From assembly GCA_950295325.1 (NCBI GenBank), contig OX485804.1, forward strand, positions 14,756,001-14,820,000: a stretch of DNA of 64,000 bases. Direction: 5' to 3'. The position numbers and the translations under genes are program-made. The notes under the pieces were generated by a model. The model worked only from the letters and a program-made list of their open reading frames with translations, made no database searches and was not told where the DNA came from. How positions within the stretch are numbered: position 1 is the first letter of the stretch; the number at the start of each line of letters is the position of its first letter. The stretch comes from Polytrichum commune (lineage: Eukaryota > Streptophyta > Polytrichopsida > Polytrichales > Polytrichaceae). Positions 20,425-33,700 of the stretch are shown piece by piece.

Positions 20425-22530
20425 CAGTTCCATGAAACCACCCCATTGAAGGTAGCGGAAGTGCCAGAAAGCAAGCCATAGCTGGAGGTGCTTGAGACTG
20501 TCCTCACTTGTACAATTCGATGATGCCCACCAAGCCTTGATAGCTAGGTACCTAGTCTCCGCCTCTGCCATAGAGGACGCATTGCGATATTGAAGGCAAA
20601 GGTGTCTATGTTGGTCTTGTAACTCATGCTTTATGTAGGATTTCGTATGTTTCTCGAGCGACTGTTTCCAATGGAAAAAACAAGTGCGCTCACGGCCCTC
20701 CATAGGAACTTTGGGATCTCCTGAACCATACACAATGCGCACAACATTCCAATTGGTTTGCGCACTGTCCGCCATGAAGCCAATAAAGTTAGGATGCGGG
20801 ATACCGTGGCGGGCCATGACATGGTTGAGGTTCTGCCAGAAGAGCACTTGGGCATCCTTATCCTCCGATTGGAAATCACAACATGAAATGGTCATGACCC
20901 GTTGATAAGTCCCATCGTAGACATGAGCGGCCATGGTGGTCCACCCTTTGACACGCTTGACGTGATCGGACATAATCCAGGCGTTCTCAAGGTCCCCACC
21001 CGGTTGCATCCGACGAACCAAATCCACCCCGCTTCCAGGACCAACCTCAGACATCTTGAAGACGAACACCTTGTCGGCATCGTCACCTTGTCCTGGGAAT
21101 TGGTTCCGTTGGACGTAGGCCCAATTGCTAACGCCTCGGAGCTTTGCGATGCCATCCATAACACCGAACCTCCGCAAAAATTTGAAAGAGGTAACCTTAG
21201 ATCGAAGGTTTGGGGAATTCAACCCTCTACAGCTCTCAAACACAGTGTCGAGCTCTGTTAAGGAGAGGAGACGGTGTTTCTCACTATTTTCAGAAAGGAG
21301 GAACTCACCAACAATGTCCTTGCTGGCTTCAAGGACGATCTTGTTGTACGTGGCCTGAGGCGTACGCTCAACGTGCTCCTCGATAAGAGCATTGATGCGC
21401 TTCCGACTGTCTCTGCAGTCCCCAACCTTCACTGGATGTTGATGGTTTCCGATATGAATGCAGGCTCTTTGGGAGAAATTCTTCCCATGGACGTAGAAAA
21501 TCTTCGCCTCGCAAAATGCAATGCATTTGGGAGGTTGTTTGCAGATCTTGCACACAAGAGTAGATCCGGATGGCACAATGCCAGAGAGAGGGAAAGGCTG
21601 AGTAGTGAAACCATCAAATTCCGTGTCGTTGACATGAGAGATACGATGGGCGCGTTGAAGGAAATCACAACAAGTGTTTTGGCATTGGAGATGGCCAACA
21701 CAGGTAGAGGAACGAAATAGAAGGCCAACGTCGTTTGTAATGTTGGTGGTCTGAGTCTTCGTCCAAACATGGCCATCATATTGCTTGTCCATGCCGTCCA
21801 TGGACCTGGCCCTGGAAAGAGATGAAGAGACTTCTGGTGCAGGGAGGACAAATAACTGGGTACCATCGAAACGAGGGGGGAGGTGATTAACCTCTTGGAT
21901 TTTGATCTTATCGTAATCTATTTTCTTGAGGACGCTTTTACTACCGGGTATAGAACCTAGACGACGAAGACATTGAACAATAGGTGGAGGAGGTTTGGAC
22001 GTAGACGGTACGGAAGGAGATAAAGGAACATAGCGAGAAGGTGAAGGTGTTACAAAGGAATCAGAGGGAAACAAAGGAGGGGAATCATGAACATCAGCCT
22101 TCCTCATAGATACATCTTCAATCGAAGAATCAGACAAGTCTACAACATTGTCTATGTCAGGCTCGGTCTTGACACTTACTACCGGAGGTGTGCTAAAGTC
22201 ACCAGTGGAAGATCGAAGAGGAGCATGGAGTTCTGTTGACACTCCCATCTAAGAAGCTGGCCAACCAATAACCCTATACTTTCCAGGGCCAAGCTCCCAC
22301 ACTACATTGCCATTGTCAGTTGCCTTGGAGGATTCATGGAAGGAATGAACGAGCAATCCAGTATCAGGATTGAAGATCTCACGATCTACCCATATTGTAT
22401 TAAGTTGAAGAGAGAACCTAATGCTAAGATGAAGCTCCGAGACAACAGCAATACCCTGTGCACCAATGGGGAAGAGAATAGGGACATCGTTGGCATTGGA
22501 ACGAAGTTCGGCCATTGAGCTGGAAGCCAT
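20425..22530 (-). pseudogene. MULE transposase, N-terminal part (exon 1)
   Basis: Start chosen at 22530 (MASSSMAELRSNANDVPILF). An in-frame TAG at 22249-22251 breaks an otherwise single open frame that continues to 20425, where CTG|GTAAAT is a good donor; the exon is 702 codons. The order is an N-terminal domain, an acidic/Pro-rich linker, a Cys/His cluster (CKICKQPPKCIAFCEAK then HIGNHQH) like WRKY-GCM1-type fingers, and the catalytic core: HVYDGTYQRVMTISCCDFQ with the first Asp, NFIGFMADSAQTNWNVVR with the second Asp, and ERTCFFHWKQSLEKH. The third acidic residue is in the second exon at 57445. Mutator-like transposases cut and paste DNA. The intron contains element R copy A. Confidence 0.75.
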
Positions 22531-22832
22531 GAAGGCAAAAAAACATAAACGTAAATGAACAAAGATGCAAAGATTTATAAGGAAGAAGAATGGTGAAGAC
22601 AAACGTTGTGATGTCACCATGTGCATCACCGAAGGAACAGATGTTGAGGAACTAATGTATATAAAAAAGGAGTAGGGGGAGGATGCCAAAAAAGGAAAAC
22701 AAGGGACGGCTGCCAAAAAGAGGGAAACCCTAACCCTGAAGCACTGGCAATATAAAGAACAATACAAGCAAAGGAACGAGTTATTATGTGAGTGCGATGC
22801 CCTAATAGAAGAGTATAGGAGAGAGACGATTA
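22531..22832. promoter_or_regulatory. Divergent intergenic region in the MULE
   Basis: These 302 bases separate the transposase start (22530, - strand) from the charged-protein start (22833, + strand). AT-rich with TATATAAAA-like sequence near 22656-22666. It probably holds both promoters; no factor sites can be named. Confidence 0.4.
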
Positions 22833-23400
22833 TTGGGACGCCGGGACGCACACATGAAGGAACCAGGAAATAGTCAAGTCTCCACAGCCGATCCTGGAAG
22901 GAAGAGGAAGAAAAGAAAGGGAGGGACGAGTTTTAGCAATTCAAAGCAGAGGCGACAGAGAGAACTTAGGAAGAAGGAGCAATCTTGTACACAGGGAAGT
23001 GAACCACCAACAAATTTGAGCAAGACGGGGGGAGAGGCAGAGACAGGGACGTCTAGCAGGAACGAGGAATTGGAACGGATAGAGGAAGAACGGGAGCAGA
23101 GTGGATCGCGCGAACCATCGATGGGAGAGAGCAAGCATCGAAGTGATTCGGATTCAAGCGAATCTGAGGAGGAGATAAAAGAGGACTCAATTGGCACAGT
23201 AAGTTTGGGTTTAGCGTATTACGCACTAGGCTCATATATACATTTAGGATATTTACAGGATGGAATTTGATATTGAGTTATCTAATGTGATTCTTAACGA
23301 CCAACATGTGAAATATTGGAAGTTCTTATTTTGTTTAAGTTGGTTAGAGGGGAATATAGAACCAAACCCTCTCGGAACCGAGAGGGTCAAATATTATGCA
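22833..23400 (+). CDS. MULE accessory gene: charged, disordered protein
   Basis: Exon 1 (22833-23198) encodes MGRRDAHMKEPGNSQV, then a basic block (GRKRKKRKGGTSFSNSKQRR) resembling a nuclear localisation signal and an acidic Ser/Glu tail (SDSDSSESEEEIKEDSIG). It ends at GTAAGT. A 49-base intron ending TTTAG at 23247 would join in frame to DIYRMEFDIELSNVILND and continue to the first palindrome near 23364; other acceptors give an early stop. The 3' limit is unclear and the gene may run into the satellite or splice further. It is transcribed divergently from the transposase. No domain is recognised. Confidence 0.45.
23364..23390. repeat. Isolated copy of the satellite palindrome
   Basis: CCCTCTCGGAACCGAGAGGG flanked by A/T, the perfect palindrome of the 139-bp array, here with GGAACC in place of GGTTCC at its centre. 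It lies 300 bases before the array, inside or just after the accessory gene. Confidence 0.75.
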
Positions 23401-23699
23401 CCACGAATAGGCTATAAGCTAAGCACGAAGTTGTGCGGGGCCGCCACCTCCCAAACATGGCACATAGGACATAGGCTTTCGGCCCATACCCTTTTGGGGT
23501 GAGGTACATAGGCCAAAGTATCCCGATTCCTCTAGCTCCTAGGAACCATCCACCACACCAAGGAACCCTTGAGTCTAACCTAGATTAGTCTTCGGAGGCG
23601 CCTCCACTATATGCCGGCCGAAGCAAGGAGGAGCGCATTCGTGAGAGGTTGGAAGTTCGGGATTCTCAGGTGGATGTCTACTTGTGATATTCTGAATGT
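23401..23699. other. Sequence between accessory gene and satellite
   Basis: Contains GGCCGCCACCTCC and CCCTTTTGGGG-like runs and no supported gene. It leads into the first degenerate unit near 23700. Confidence 0.35.
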
Positions 23700-26600
23700 T
23701 GATTTCTCAAGACAGGAATCTGAAATGTAGATATGGAGTCCATATAGGTAGTTTTGATTTTCAAAAGTTGATAATATGGTTAGGATAGTTAGACAGGGAC
23801 ACCCTCTCGGTTCCGAGAGGGTGGAGAAATGTGGAAATTTGAGGCTTATGACTAGAATCTGATTTGTAATTAATGGGACCATATAGGTAGTTTTGATTTT
23901 CAAGAGTTGAAAATATGGTTAGGATAGTTAGACTAGGACACCCTCTCGGTTCCGAGAGGGTGGAGAAATGTGGACTTTGGAGGCTCCTGACTAGAATCTG
24001 AAATGTGGATTAAGGGCCCATATAGGTAGTTTTGATTTTCAAAAGTTGAAAATATGGTTAGGATAGTTAGACTGGGACACCCTCTCGGTTCCGAGAGGGT
24101 GGAGAAATGTGGAAATCTGAGGCCCTTCACTAGAATCTGAAATGTGCATTAAGGGCCCATATAGGTAGTTTTGATTTTCATATGGTCAATATATGGTAAG
24201 CTTAGTTAGACTGGGACACCCTCTCGGTTCCGAGAGGGTGATGAAATGTGGAAATTTGAGGCTTATGACTAGAATCTGATTTGTGGATAATGGGACCATA
24301 TAGGTAGTTTTGATTTTCAAAAGTTGAAAATATGGTTAGGATAGTTAGACTGGGACACCCTCTCGGTTCCGAGAGGGTGGAGAAATGTGGAAATCTGAGG
24401 CCCTTCACTAGAATCTGAAATGTGGATTAAGGGCCCATATAGGTAGTTTTGATTTTCATATGGTCAATATATGGTAAGGTTAGTTAGACTGGGACACCCT
24501 CTCGGTTTCGAGAGGGTGATGAAATGTGGAATTTTTAGGCTCATGACTAGAATCTGATTTGTGGATATGTGGCCAATTTAGGATGTATTTATTTTCATAT
24601 GGTCAATATATGGTCATTATAGTAGGAAGGGGACACCCTCTCGGTTCCGAGAGGGTGGAGAAATGTGGACTTTTTAGGCTCATGACTAGAATCTGATTTG
24701 TGGATAATGTGACCATATAGGTAGTTTTGATTTTCAAAAGTTAAAAACATGGTTAAGATAGTTAGACTGGGACACCCTCTCGGTTCCGAGAGGGTGGAGA
24801 AATGTGGACATTTGAGGCTTATGACTAGAATCTGATTTGTGGATAATGGGACCATATAGGTAGTTTTGATTTTCAAAAGTTGAAAATATGGTTAGGATAG
24901 TAAGACTGGGACACCCTCTCGGTTCCGAGAGGGTGGAGAAATGTGGAAATTTGAGGCTTATGACTAGAATCTGATTTGTAATTAATGGGACCATATAGGT
25001 AGTTTTGATTTTCAAGAGTTGAAAATATGGTTAGGATAGTTAGACTAGGACACCCTCTCGGTTCCGAGAGGGTGGAGAAATGTGGACTTTGGAGGCTCCT
25101 GACTAGAATCTGAAATGTGGATTAAGGGCCCATATAGGTAGTTTTGATTTTGAAAAGTTGAAAATATGGTTAGGATAGTTAGACTGGGACACCCTCTCGG
25201 TTCCGAGAGGGTGGAGAAATGTGGAAATCTGAGGCCCTTCACTAGAATCTGAAATGTGGATTAAGGGCCCATATAGGTAGTTTTGATTTTCATATGGTCA
25301 ATATATGGTAAGCTTAGTTAGACTGGGACACCCTCTCGGTTCCGAGAGGGTGATGAAATGTGGAAATTTGAGGCTTATGACTAGAATCTGATTTGTGGAT
25401 AATGGGACCATATAGGTAGTTTTGATTTTCAAAAGTTGAAAATATGGTTAGGATAGTTAGACTGGGACACCCTCTCGGTTCCGAGAGGGTGGAGAAATGT
25501 GGAAATCTGAGGCCCTTCACTAGAATCTGAAATGTGGATTAAGGGCCCATATAGGTAGTTTTGATTTTCATATGGTCAATATATGGTAAGGTTAGTTAGA
25601 CTGGGACACCCTCTCGGTTCCGAGAGGGTGGAGAAATGTGGACATTTGAGGCTTATGACTAGAATCTGATTTGTGGATAATGGGACCATATAGGTAGTTT
25701 TGATTTTCAAAAGTTGAAAATATGGTTAGGATAGTAAGACTGGGACACCCTCTCGGTTCCGAGAGGGTGGAGAAATGTGGAAATTTGAGGCTTATGACTA
25801 GAATCTGATTTGTAATTAATGGGACCATATAGGTAGTTTTGATTTTCAAAAGTCGAAAATATGGTTAGGATAGTTAGACTAGGACACCCTCTCGGTTCCG
25901 AGAGGGTGGAGAAATGTGGACTTTGGAGGCTCATGACTAGAATCTGAAATGTGGATTAAGGGCCCATATATGTAGTTTTGATTTTCATAATGTCAAAATA
26001 TGGTCATTATAGTAGGACAGAGACACCCTCTCGGTTCCGAGAGGGTGGAGAAATGTGGAAATTTGAGGCCCTTCACTAGAATCTGATTTGTGGATAATGG
26101 TCCCATATAGGTAGTTTTGATTTTCAAAAGTTGAAAATATGGTTAGGATAGTTAGAGTGGGACACCCTCTCGGTTCCGAGAGGGTGGAGAAATGTGGACA
26201 TTTGAGGCTTATGACTAGAATCTGATTTGTAATTAATGGGACCATATAGGTAGTTTTGATTTTCAAAAGTTGAAAATATGGTTAGGATAGTTAGACTAGG
26301 ACACCCTCTCGGTTCCGAGAGGGTGTAGAAATGTTGAAATCTGAGGCCCTTCACTAGAATCTGATTTGTGGATAACGGGCCCATATAGGTAGTTTTGATT
26401 TTCATAATGTCAAAATATGGTCAGTATAGTAGGACAGAGGCACCCTCTCGGTTCCGAGAGGGTGGAGAAATGTGGAAATTTGAGGCCCTTCATTAGAATG
26501 TGATTTGTGGATAACGGGCCCATATAGGTAGTTTTGAATTTCATAATGTCAAAATATGGTCATTATAGTAGGGCAGGGACACCCTCTCGGTTCCGAGAGG

Positions 26601-27530
26601 GTGGAGAAATGTGGACTTTGGAGGCTCATGACTAGAATCTGAAATGTGGATTAAGGGCCCATATAGGTAGTTTTGATTTTCAAAAGTTGAAAATATGGTT
26701 AGGATAGTTAGACTGGGACACCCTCTCGGAACCGAGAGGGTGGAGAAATGTGGAAATCTGAGGCCCTTCACTAGAATCTGAAATGTGGATTAAGGGCCCA
26801 TATAGGTAGTTTTGATTTTCATATGGTCAATATATGGTAAGGTTAGTTAGACTGGGACACCCTCTCGGTTTCGAGAGGGTGATGAAATGTGGAATTTTTA
26901 GGCTCATGACTAGAATCTGATTTGTGGATATGTGGCCAATTTAGGATGTATTTATTTTCATATGGTCAATATATGGTCATTATAGTAGGAAGGGGACACC
27001 CTCTCGGTTCCGAGAGGGTGGAGAAATGTGGACTTTTTAGGCTCATGGCTAGAATGTGAAATGTGGATAATGCGCCAATATAGGTAGTTTTGATTTTCAT
27101 TAGTTCAGACTTTGGTCATTATAGTAGGACATGGTCACCCTCTCGGTTCCGAGAGGGTGTTGAAATGTGGAAATTTTAGGCTCATGACTAGAATCTGATT
27201 TGTGGATAATGGGCCCATATAGTTAGTTTTGAATTAGTTAGACTGCGTGTATGTCCTCTCGGTTCCTAGAGGGGGAGACATGTGGAAATTTGAGGCCGAA
27301 CACTAGAATCTTATATGTGGTTATATAGCCTTTAAAGGTATTTCTGATTTCTGAAAGTTGAAAATATGGTCTGGTTTGTTAGATTGGGTCACCCTCTCGG
27401 TTCCGAGAGGCTGGAGAATTGTGGATTTCTAGGCTCATCACAAGAATCATATATGTGGTTTAAGGTTACTTTAGTAGGACAGGACACCCTATCGGTTCCG
27501 AGATGGTGGAGAAATGGTGTTTATATGGGC
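23700..27530. repeat. 139-bp palindromic satellite array, block 1
   Basis: About 25 units of 139 bp plus several degenerate ones at the right edge. Palindromes begin at 23799, 23938, 24077, 24216 and so on. Each unit has the palindrome CACCCTCTCGGTTCCGAGAG plus GGTG, then GAGAAATGTGGA, CTAGAATCTGA, CCATATAGGTAGTTTTGATT and a GTTGAAAATATGG end. An 8-unit block (1112 bp) is duplicated: segments from about 23880 recur from 24992. Since 139 is not a multiple of 3, the repeated - strand frames are chance products. Confidence 0.9.
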
Positions 27531-27726
27531 TCTTCACTCTATTCTTATTTCAGATTTTCGGATTCAATAGGCTAGGTTTGAAGTGTATGGATTATTTGTA
27601 TGTGTATGGAGTGCGTTGTATAAGGTTAAAGGGTGCATTTCTAAAAGGACTGGGGCATCATCTCGATGTATTTTGTGCATACAGGCATCGCAGGCTTTGG
27701 CCCTTACTGTGGCGCGTGTCTAATAC

Positions 27727-30700
27727 ATGGCGGATGGGCATATTCTATTGTCGCCTCGTGAAGATTGCCATAGGGCACTGGATGACATCTCACAGGGAGA
27801 GGTGTTTGATTCGTTGAAATTCTGTTGTATTTTTGTTTGCCTCTGCTTCTTGTTTGTTTCGTCTTATAGTTTTTTTCTGATGTTTCCCTCCTCTTCTCTT
27901 GTAGATTGATGTTCCGCTTGTTTCCGACTGCATTCGACCTCTTGATGAGGAGAATCCAGATGAAGCCGAGCTCAAGGTTCGGAGATCGCAGAAGCAAGAC
28001 TCTAACACCGTGATTCAGCGGGTGCGATTCAAGCCTCTTGGGAAGTCTCATTTCTCTATTCCATTGTGTTGCTTGCGGAGTCTTCCTCTTGTTCGGCCAA
28101 TCAACAACGTTGATGTTTCTCGTTTGGAGAATGAGTTCGTCATGGGATACCGTGATGGTGACCGCGCTTTGTACGTCTCTCTAGGAAACAACCTCGATGA
28201 GGTCCTTCATGTCTCCGATGACGTCAAGTCCTCCTGGAGTCCATTATGGCAAGAGGCCAATGCAGAGTTTGATGCGATTCTCGAAAGAGACCCCGACCTT
28301 GCTAACTTTGTTGGCAAAATGTTCTACGTGTGGGAGGGGAACCATCGGTTGACAGCTTGGTGGAGGCACATCAACAAGCATCACCCTTTGGACAAAGATT
28401 GGCATATATGGGCTGATTGTATTTTGGTGGATCCAAGAAATTGCACCGCCCTCTTCCTTAATGCTATGAATGACATCAACTGGTGAGTTCAACATTTAAT
28501 GTTGCTGATATTCTCTTTTGTTTGTTCTCATTTTTCCCTCTAACATTTTGTTTGTTATAGGTCCACGGAGCATGACCATGTTAAGGATAACCTCCCCGCC
28601 AAGTTACTTCGCATTCGCACGTTTGGAAAGATGAGGCTAGAGGAGTTCAAAGACCTCCTTTCCGTTTCGGACTACAAGATGTGTGAGTCCAAGATGGAGA
28701 AGACTCCTACTTGGTATCCCCTGACATTAGATGTCTTTGTCAAATTCTTATACAAGGTAAAGTTTGTTTAAACTTTCCTTGACTTTCCTTCTCCCATGTT
28801 TATGTGGGTTCCTTATCCTTCTTTGTGTTTGTTTCAGAGAGAGATATCCAACGCGGCTGATACGGCTGCGAGGTTATACCGTGAGGCCACTCCCGAGGCT
28901 CTCCGATCTTCGACAGAAATTTGGGATATTATGTCAAAAGCCCAGGATAGGTTGATCAAAAGCATTCGTTCTCGGAACTTTGAGAAGTTCATTTCTGTTG
29001 CCCACAAGGACAACGGGGATGATTTCTTCAACGAGGTGTCTCTCTTATCCTTGTGTTTTCATTTATTCTTTCATTCTCATTTACATCATGTCGTGCTTGA
29101 TATCTCTTTCTTACTTATCTCTATTCTTACTTCATATCTATGTGGCAGATTGACCGTCATTTCTCCACCTTCCTCGTCCCTGATATGACAATCGAAAAAC
29201 TTCAAAAGGTGGCTACCGCACATGTGGATGCCCATTTCAAGGCCAAGTGGCTTCGTTGGTGGAACTCCCCTGCCGATGTCAAGGAAAAGAATAGATTTCC
29301 GTCGTCTCTCCCTCTTAGGGAGAAAGTCCTCGAAAACTGGCTCAACAAAGCTTCTTTCTGGGCGCAGGTGCAACTCTTGTTTTTTTCCTCTTTCTATTAT
29401 TTGAAATCTTCATACCAAGGACTAGGACACCCTCTCGGTTCCGAGAGGGTGGAGAAATGTGGATATCTTAGCCTCAAGACTATAATATGAAATGTGGATA
29501 TTGAGCCAATATAGGTACTTTAGATTTTCAAAAGTTGAAAACATGGTCATTGTAGAAGGACTAGGACACCCTCTCGGTTCCGAGAGGGTGGAGAAATGTG
29601 GAAATCTCAGGCTCAAGAATAGATTCTGACTTGTGGATAATGGGCCCCTATAGGTAGTTTTGATTTTCAAAAGTTCAAAATATGGTTAGGTTAGTTATTC
29701 TGGGACACCCTCTCGGAACCGAGAGGGTGGAGAAATATGGAAATATTAGGCTCATGTCTAGAATCTGATTTTTGGATAATGGGCCCATATAGGTAGTTCT
29801 GATTTTTACAAGTTCAAAATATGGTTAGGTTAGTTAGACTGGGACACCCTCTCGGAAATTAATGGCTCATGACTAAAATATGGTTTGTGCTTATTTAGCC
29901 AATATAGGTAATTCTGGTTTTTAAAAGATGAAAATATGGTGAAAATGGTAGGACAGGGACACCCTCTCGGTTCCGAGAGGGTGGACAAATGTGGAAATTT
30001 TAGGCTCATGACTAGAATTTGATTTGTGGATAATGGGACCATATAGGTAGTTTAGATTTTCAAAAGTTGAAAATATGGTTCGGATAGTTAGACTGGGACA
30101 CCCTCTCGTTTCCGAGAGGGTGGAGAAATGTGGAAATTTGAGGCCATTCACTAGAATCTGATTTGTGGATAATTGGCCCATATAGGTAGTTTTGATTTTT
30201 AAATGTTTAAAATATGGTCATTATAGTAGGACAGGGACACCCTCTCGGTTCCGAGAGGGTGGAGAAATGTGGAAATTTTGTGTTCATGACTAAAATCTGA
30301 TTTGTGGAAAATGGGCCCATATAGGTAGTTTTGGTTTTCCAAAGTTGAAATTGTGGTTAGGATAGTTAGACAGGGACACCCGAGAGGGTGTAGAGGTGTG
30401 GAAATTAATGGCTCATGACTAGAATCTGGTTGGTGATTATTTAGCCAATATATGTAATTCTGATTTTCAAAAGTTCAAAATATGGTGAAAATAGTAGGAC
30501 AGGGACACCCTCTCGGTTCCGAGAGGGTTGAGAAATGTGGAAATCTTAGGCTCGAGAGTAGAATCTGACTTGTGCATATTGAGCCAATATATGTAATTCT
30601 TATTTTCAGAACTCGAAAATATGGTCATTTTTTATTTTAGTGTTTTCCGAAATTTGGATTTGGGGTTCCCATGACTAGAATCTGATATGTGGTTATGAAG

Positions 30701-33700
30701 CCAATATCGGTATTTTTGGTTTTCAAAACTTTAAAATATGGTCAGTCTAGTAGGACGGGACACCCTCTCGGTTCCGACCGGGTGGATAAATGTATATATT
30801 TGAGGCTCAATACTAGAATCTGATTTGTGCTTCTTGAGCCAATAAGGGAATTTCAAGTTTTGATACTAAGGTTATTTTGGTATTAGTGGGTGCCTAGATG
30901 TGGAATTTGGGTTCTCAAGACTAGAATCTGTTATGTGGATATTGAGTTCATATAGGTAATTCTGATTTTCAAAAGTTATGGTCATATAGATAATGGGCCC
31001 ATTTAGGTAGTGTTCATTTTGAAAAGTTCAAAATATGGTTAGGTAGTTAGACTGGGACACCCTCTTGGTTCCGAGAGGGTGGAGAGATGTGGAAATTAAT
31101 GGCTCATGACTACAATCTGTTTTTGCTTATTTAGCCCATATAGGTAATTCTGATTTTCAAAATTTGAGAAAATGGTCATTATAGTAGGACCGGGACACCC
31201 TCTCGGTTCCGAGAGGGTGGAGAAATGTATGTTTTGAGGCTCAAGACTAGAATCTGATTTGTGCTTATTTAGCTAATAAGGGAATTTCAGATTTTGAGAA
31301 TATGTCACTGTGGTCATTTTGGGTGAGAACTTGAAAATATGGTCTGATTTCCCGGTCCAGTTTTCTAATGTGCATAAGTGATGCTAATATGTGGTGCTCA
31401 TATGTGGATTTATTTGGCTCGTCACTAGAATCTGATATCAGGTTATTCAGCTAATATGTTTATTTCTTGTTTGGAAATATAGAATGTTTGACTGGGACAC
31501 CCTCTCGGTATGAGTGGGACACCCTCTCGGTCTTTTTGTCATGTCTAAGGTTTTTTTTATGTGTCTAGAGTCTAAGTTCATGTTTGTAGGTTATTGAGTT
31601 GTTCTTTTCTTACTATTTTCCTTTTCTGTCATAGTTGGAGAAGGGGGTTGAGGCTGAGATTGCTTCATTTGAGAATGTTTGTTCCGTTGAAATCGATTGG
31701 AGTTCCACGGAAGATATTTTTCAACCGGGAGATTATGTTGAGCATTGGAGGCTGATTCTTTGGGACAAGGCATTTTTGGTTTATTTTGACGATAAGGGAG
31801 ATCTAAAATTTGTCAAAGGCCTTGATCTCATGGATTTTAGGGACGGCCCCATATCAATCAAACGCGTCGCTTACCGGTAATATTCTGAGTTTTCTTTGAG
31901 TACATGTTGTTTTTGTTTCATTTCCTTTTCCCCACCGTCTTTGTTTCTCATGTTTTTCATTTTTCAGGTTCATTCACCGTGAGCTCGTTGTGAAGAATGC
32001 ATTGCCTTTTTCGTGCTTGCCAACTTTTCTTTTACATTGGGTCGATGTCAACTCCGATCTTTGTGTTTTTACGCCCAATCAAGTTGCCAAGTTTCCGCAG
32101 TCTCATTTGTAAGCTGGGGGATGGTACTTGGATTGTTCTGGAGGATTTGTGCATGCGGAAGAAAAGCCTCTTCTTACTAGCCTTGTGCGTAGTGCTCCCG
32201 AGGTGAACATTGTCCCGGATGAGGAGCTCGACATCGTTGAGCTTCCTCCTCCACCGCCCAAGGCACCCAAGGCAAAGGGCAGAGGTAAGAATACCGGCAC
32301 TCAATTAACTCGGTCCGCCTCAAAGACCCCCGTTCAGCCACCCACCTTACTACAGAGTCCACCTAGCACTCCCTCCGTTGCTCCATCAGCTGCCCCCTCT
32401 ATCACTCCCTCCGCATGTCGGCCACCAACTGTTGCTACTCCTTATCACAGTGGCACTTCTCTTCTCTCCTTGCCTCGCAAGAGGAAGGCCGCCCTCTTGG
32501 ATACGAGTGCCACCTCTTCGGATTCACCTACCACGCTTTCCCTCATCGAAAATGTGGACATGGTACAATTCATGCTCGATTGCGACCTTGCAGGAGGTCC
32601 CCTCCCGGCATATACGCGCATCCAAAAATTCATTGCCAAGGTTTGTATGTTTTTTATTGGCATTCATCAAACTCCTTTCCATTTGGTTTGCGTTTTTTTT
32701 TCCTTCTTCATTTTTTCTCATGGATTTTTCATTGCAGGCCGGGGAAGGTCGTTCCCATGTGAACACCTCCTCTACACATCACAAGGGACTGGATTTACTC
32801 TTCGCGGACATTCCCGAAAATTTGCCGGTGCCCAACATCTCCACGGATGTTCCTGATTGGAACAAGCTCTATGACTCTTACTATGACTGTCTTTTTGCTT
32901 TTGCAAAATCTAACCTCTATGATCATGGCATCCTTGTTATTTTCCATTGTGCGAGTGCAAGTGTTTCTAGGCTTATTTTCGATTGGGCTCACACTTACGA
33001 CTTCTACATCGCCGAAGATTGGTTCGGTATGGCTGATTTGGACCTCCAATCTCCGATGGACCCCTCTGGAGTGGTAAGCAACTATCCCTCTCCTAGTCCA
33101 TTTTTTTTTTTTTTTTTTCATTTCACTTCTTCCGATTCTTATGGAATCGTTTTCATTTTTTCAGACTCGTAAATTCAGTATCAAGGTTCTTGTTTGTGTT
33201 AACTTCGTTCTGAAAGTGCGACCGGAGGCCGCCAAGGAGTATGGTTACTACCTCCAGCGAGATGGATGGTTGAATGCTGTCACTGATGAGAAGAGCCAGA
33301 CGATGCGCAGTGATGGGATACCCTGGAGAGGTGCTCGCGAGAAGCATCAAGTTTTCTTCTCTATCCTTTTTGCTACTCTCACAGATAAGAATGATGTTAT
33401 TATAGACTGGCATTGTGGTGTAGGTGGTTCAATTACAGCGTGTCGCTCCATTGAGCGGCATATTGTGGCCCTTGAGAGTGACCCAGTGATTTTCAATGCG
33501 ATCCTACTCCCCATGCGTGAAAACCAACCTTCGCAACCCTCCCGCTCAAATGCCCCACCGTCCACCTCTATGTTTGATCCGCCTAAGAAGATGACCAAAC
33601 GAGCATTCGGTTTTCTTTGTGCGTAAGTTTTCTTTCTATGTTTTGTCATGTTTGCCTTCTAGTGATTTTCTCATCTTCGTGTGTCATCTTGTTTCTAATC

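Noticed and set aside
23700-27530. CRISPR-like array
   Set aside because: The spacing is regular, but the sequence between palindromes is itself conserved, so there are no unique spacers; the genome is eukaryotic.
23700-31530. Repeated - strand frames of 65-93 codons in the 139-bp arrays
   Set aside because: They recur only because the unit recurs; 139 is not a multiple of 3, so frames cannot continue across units, and stop positions follow the array.
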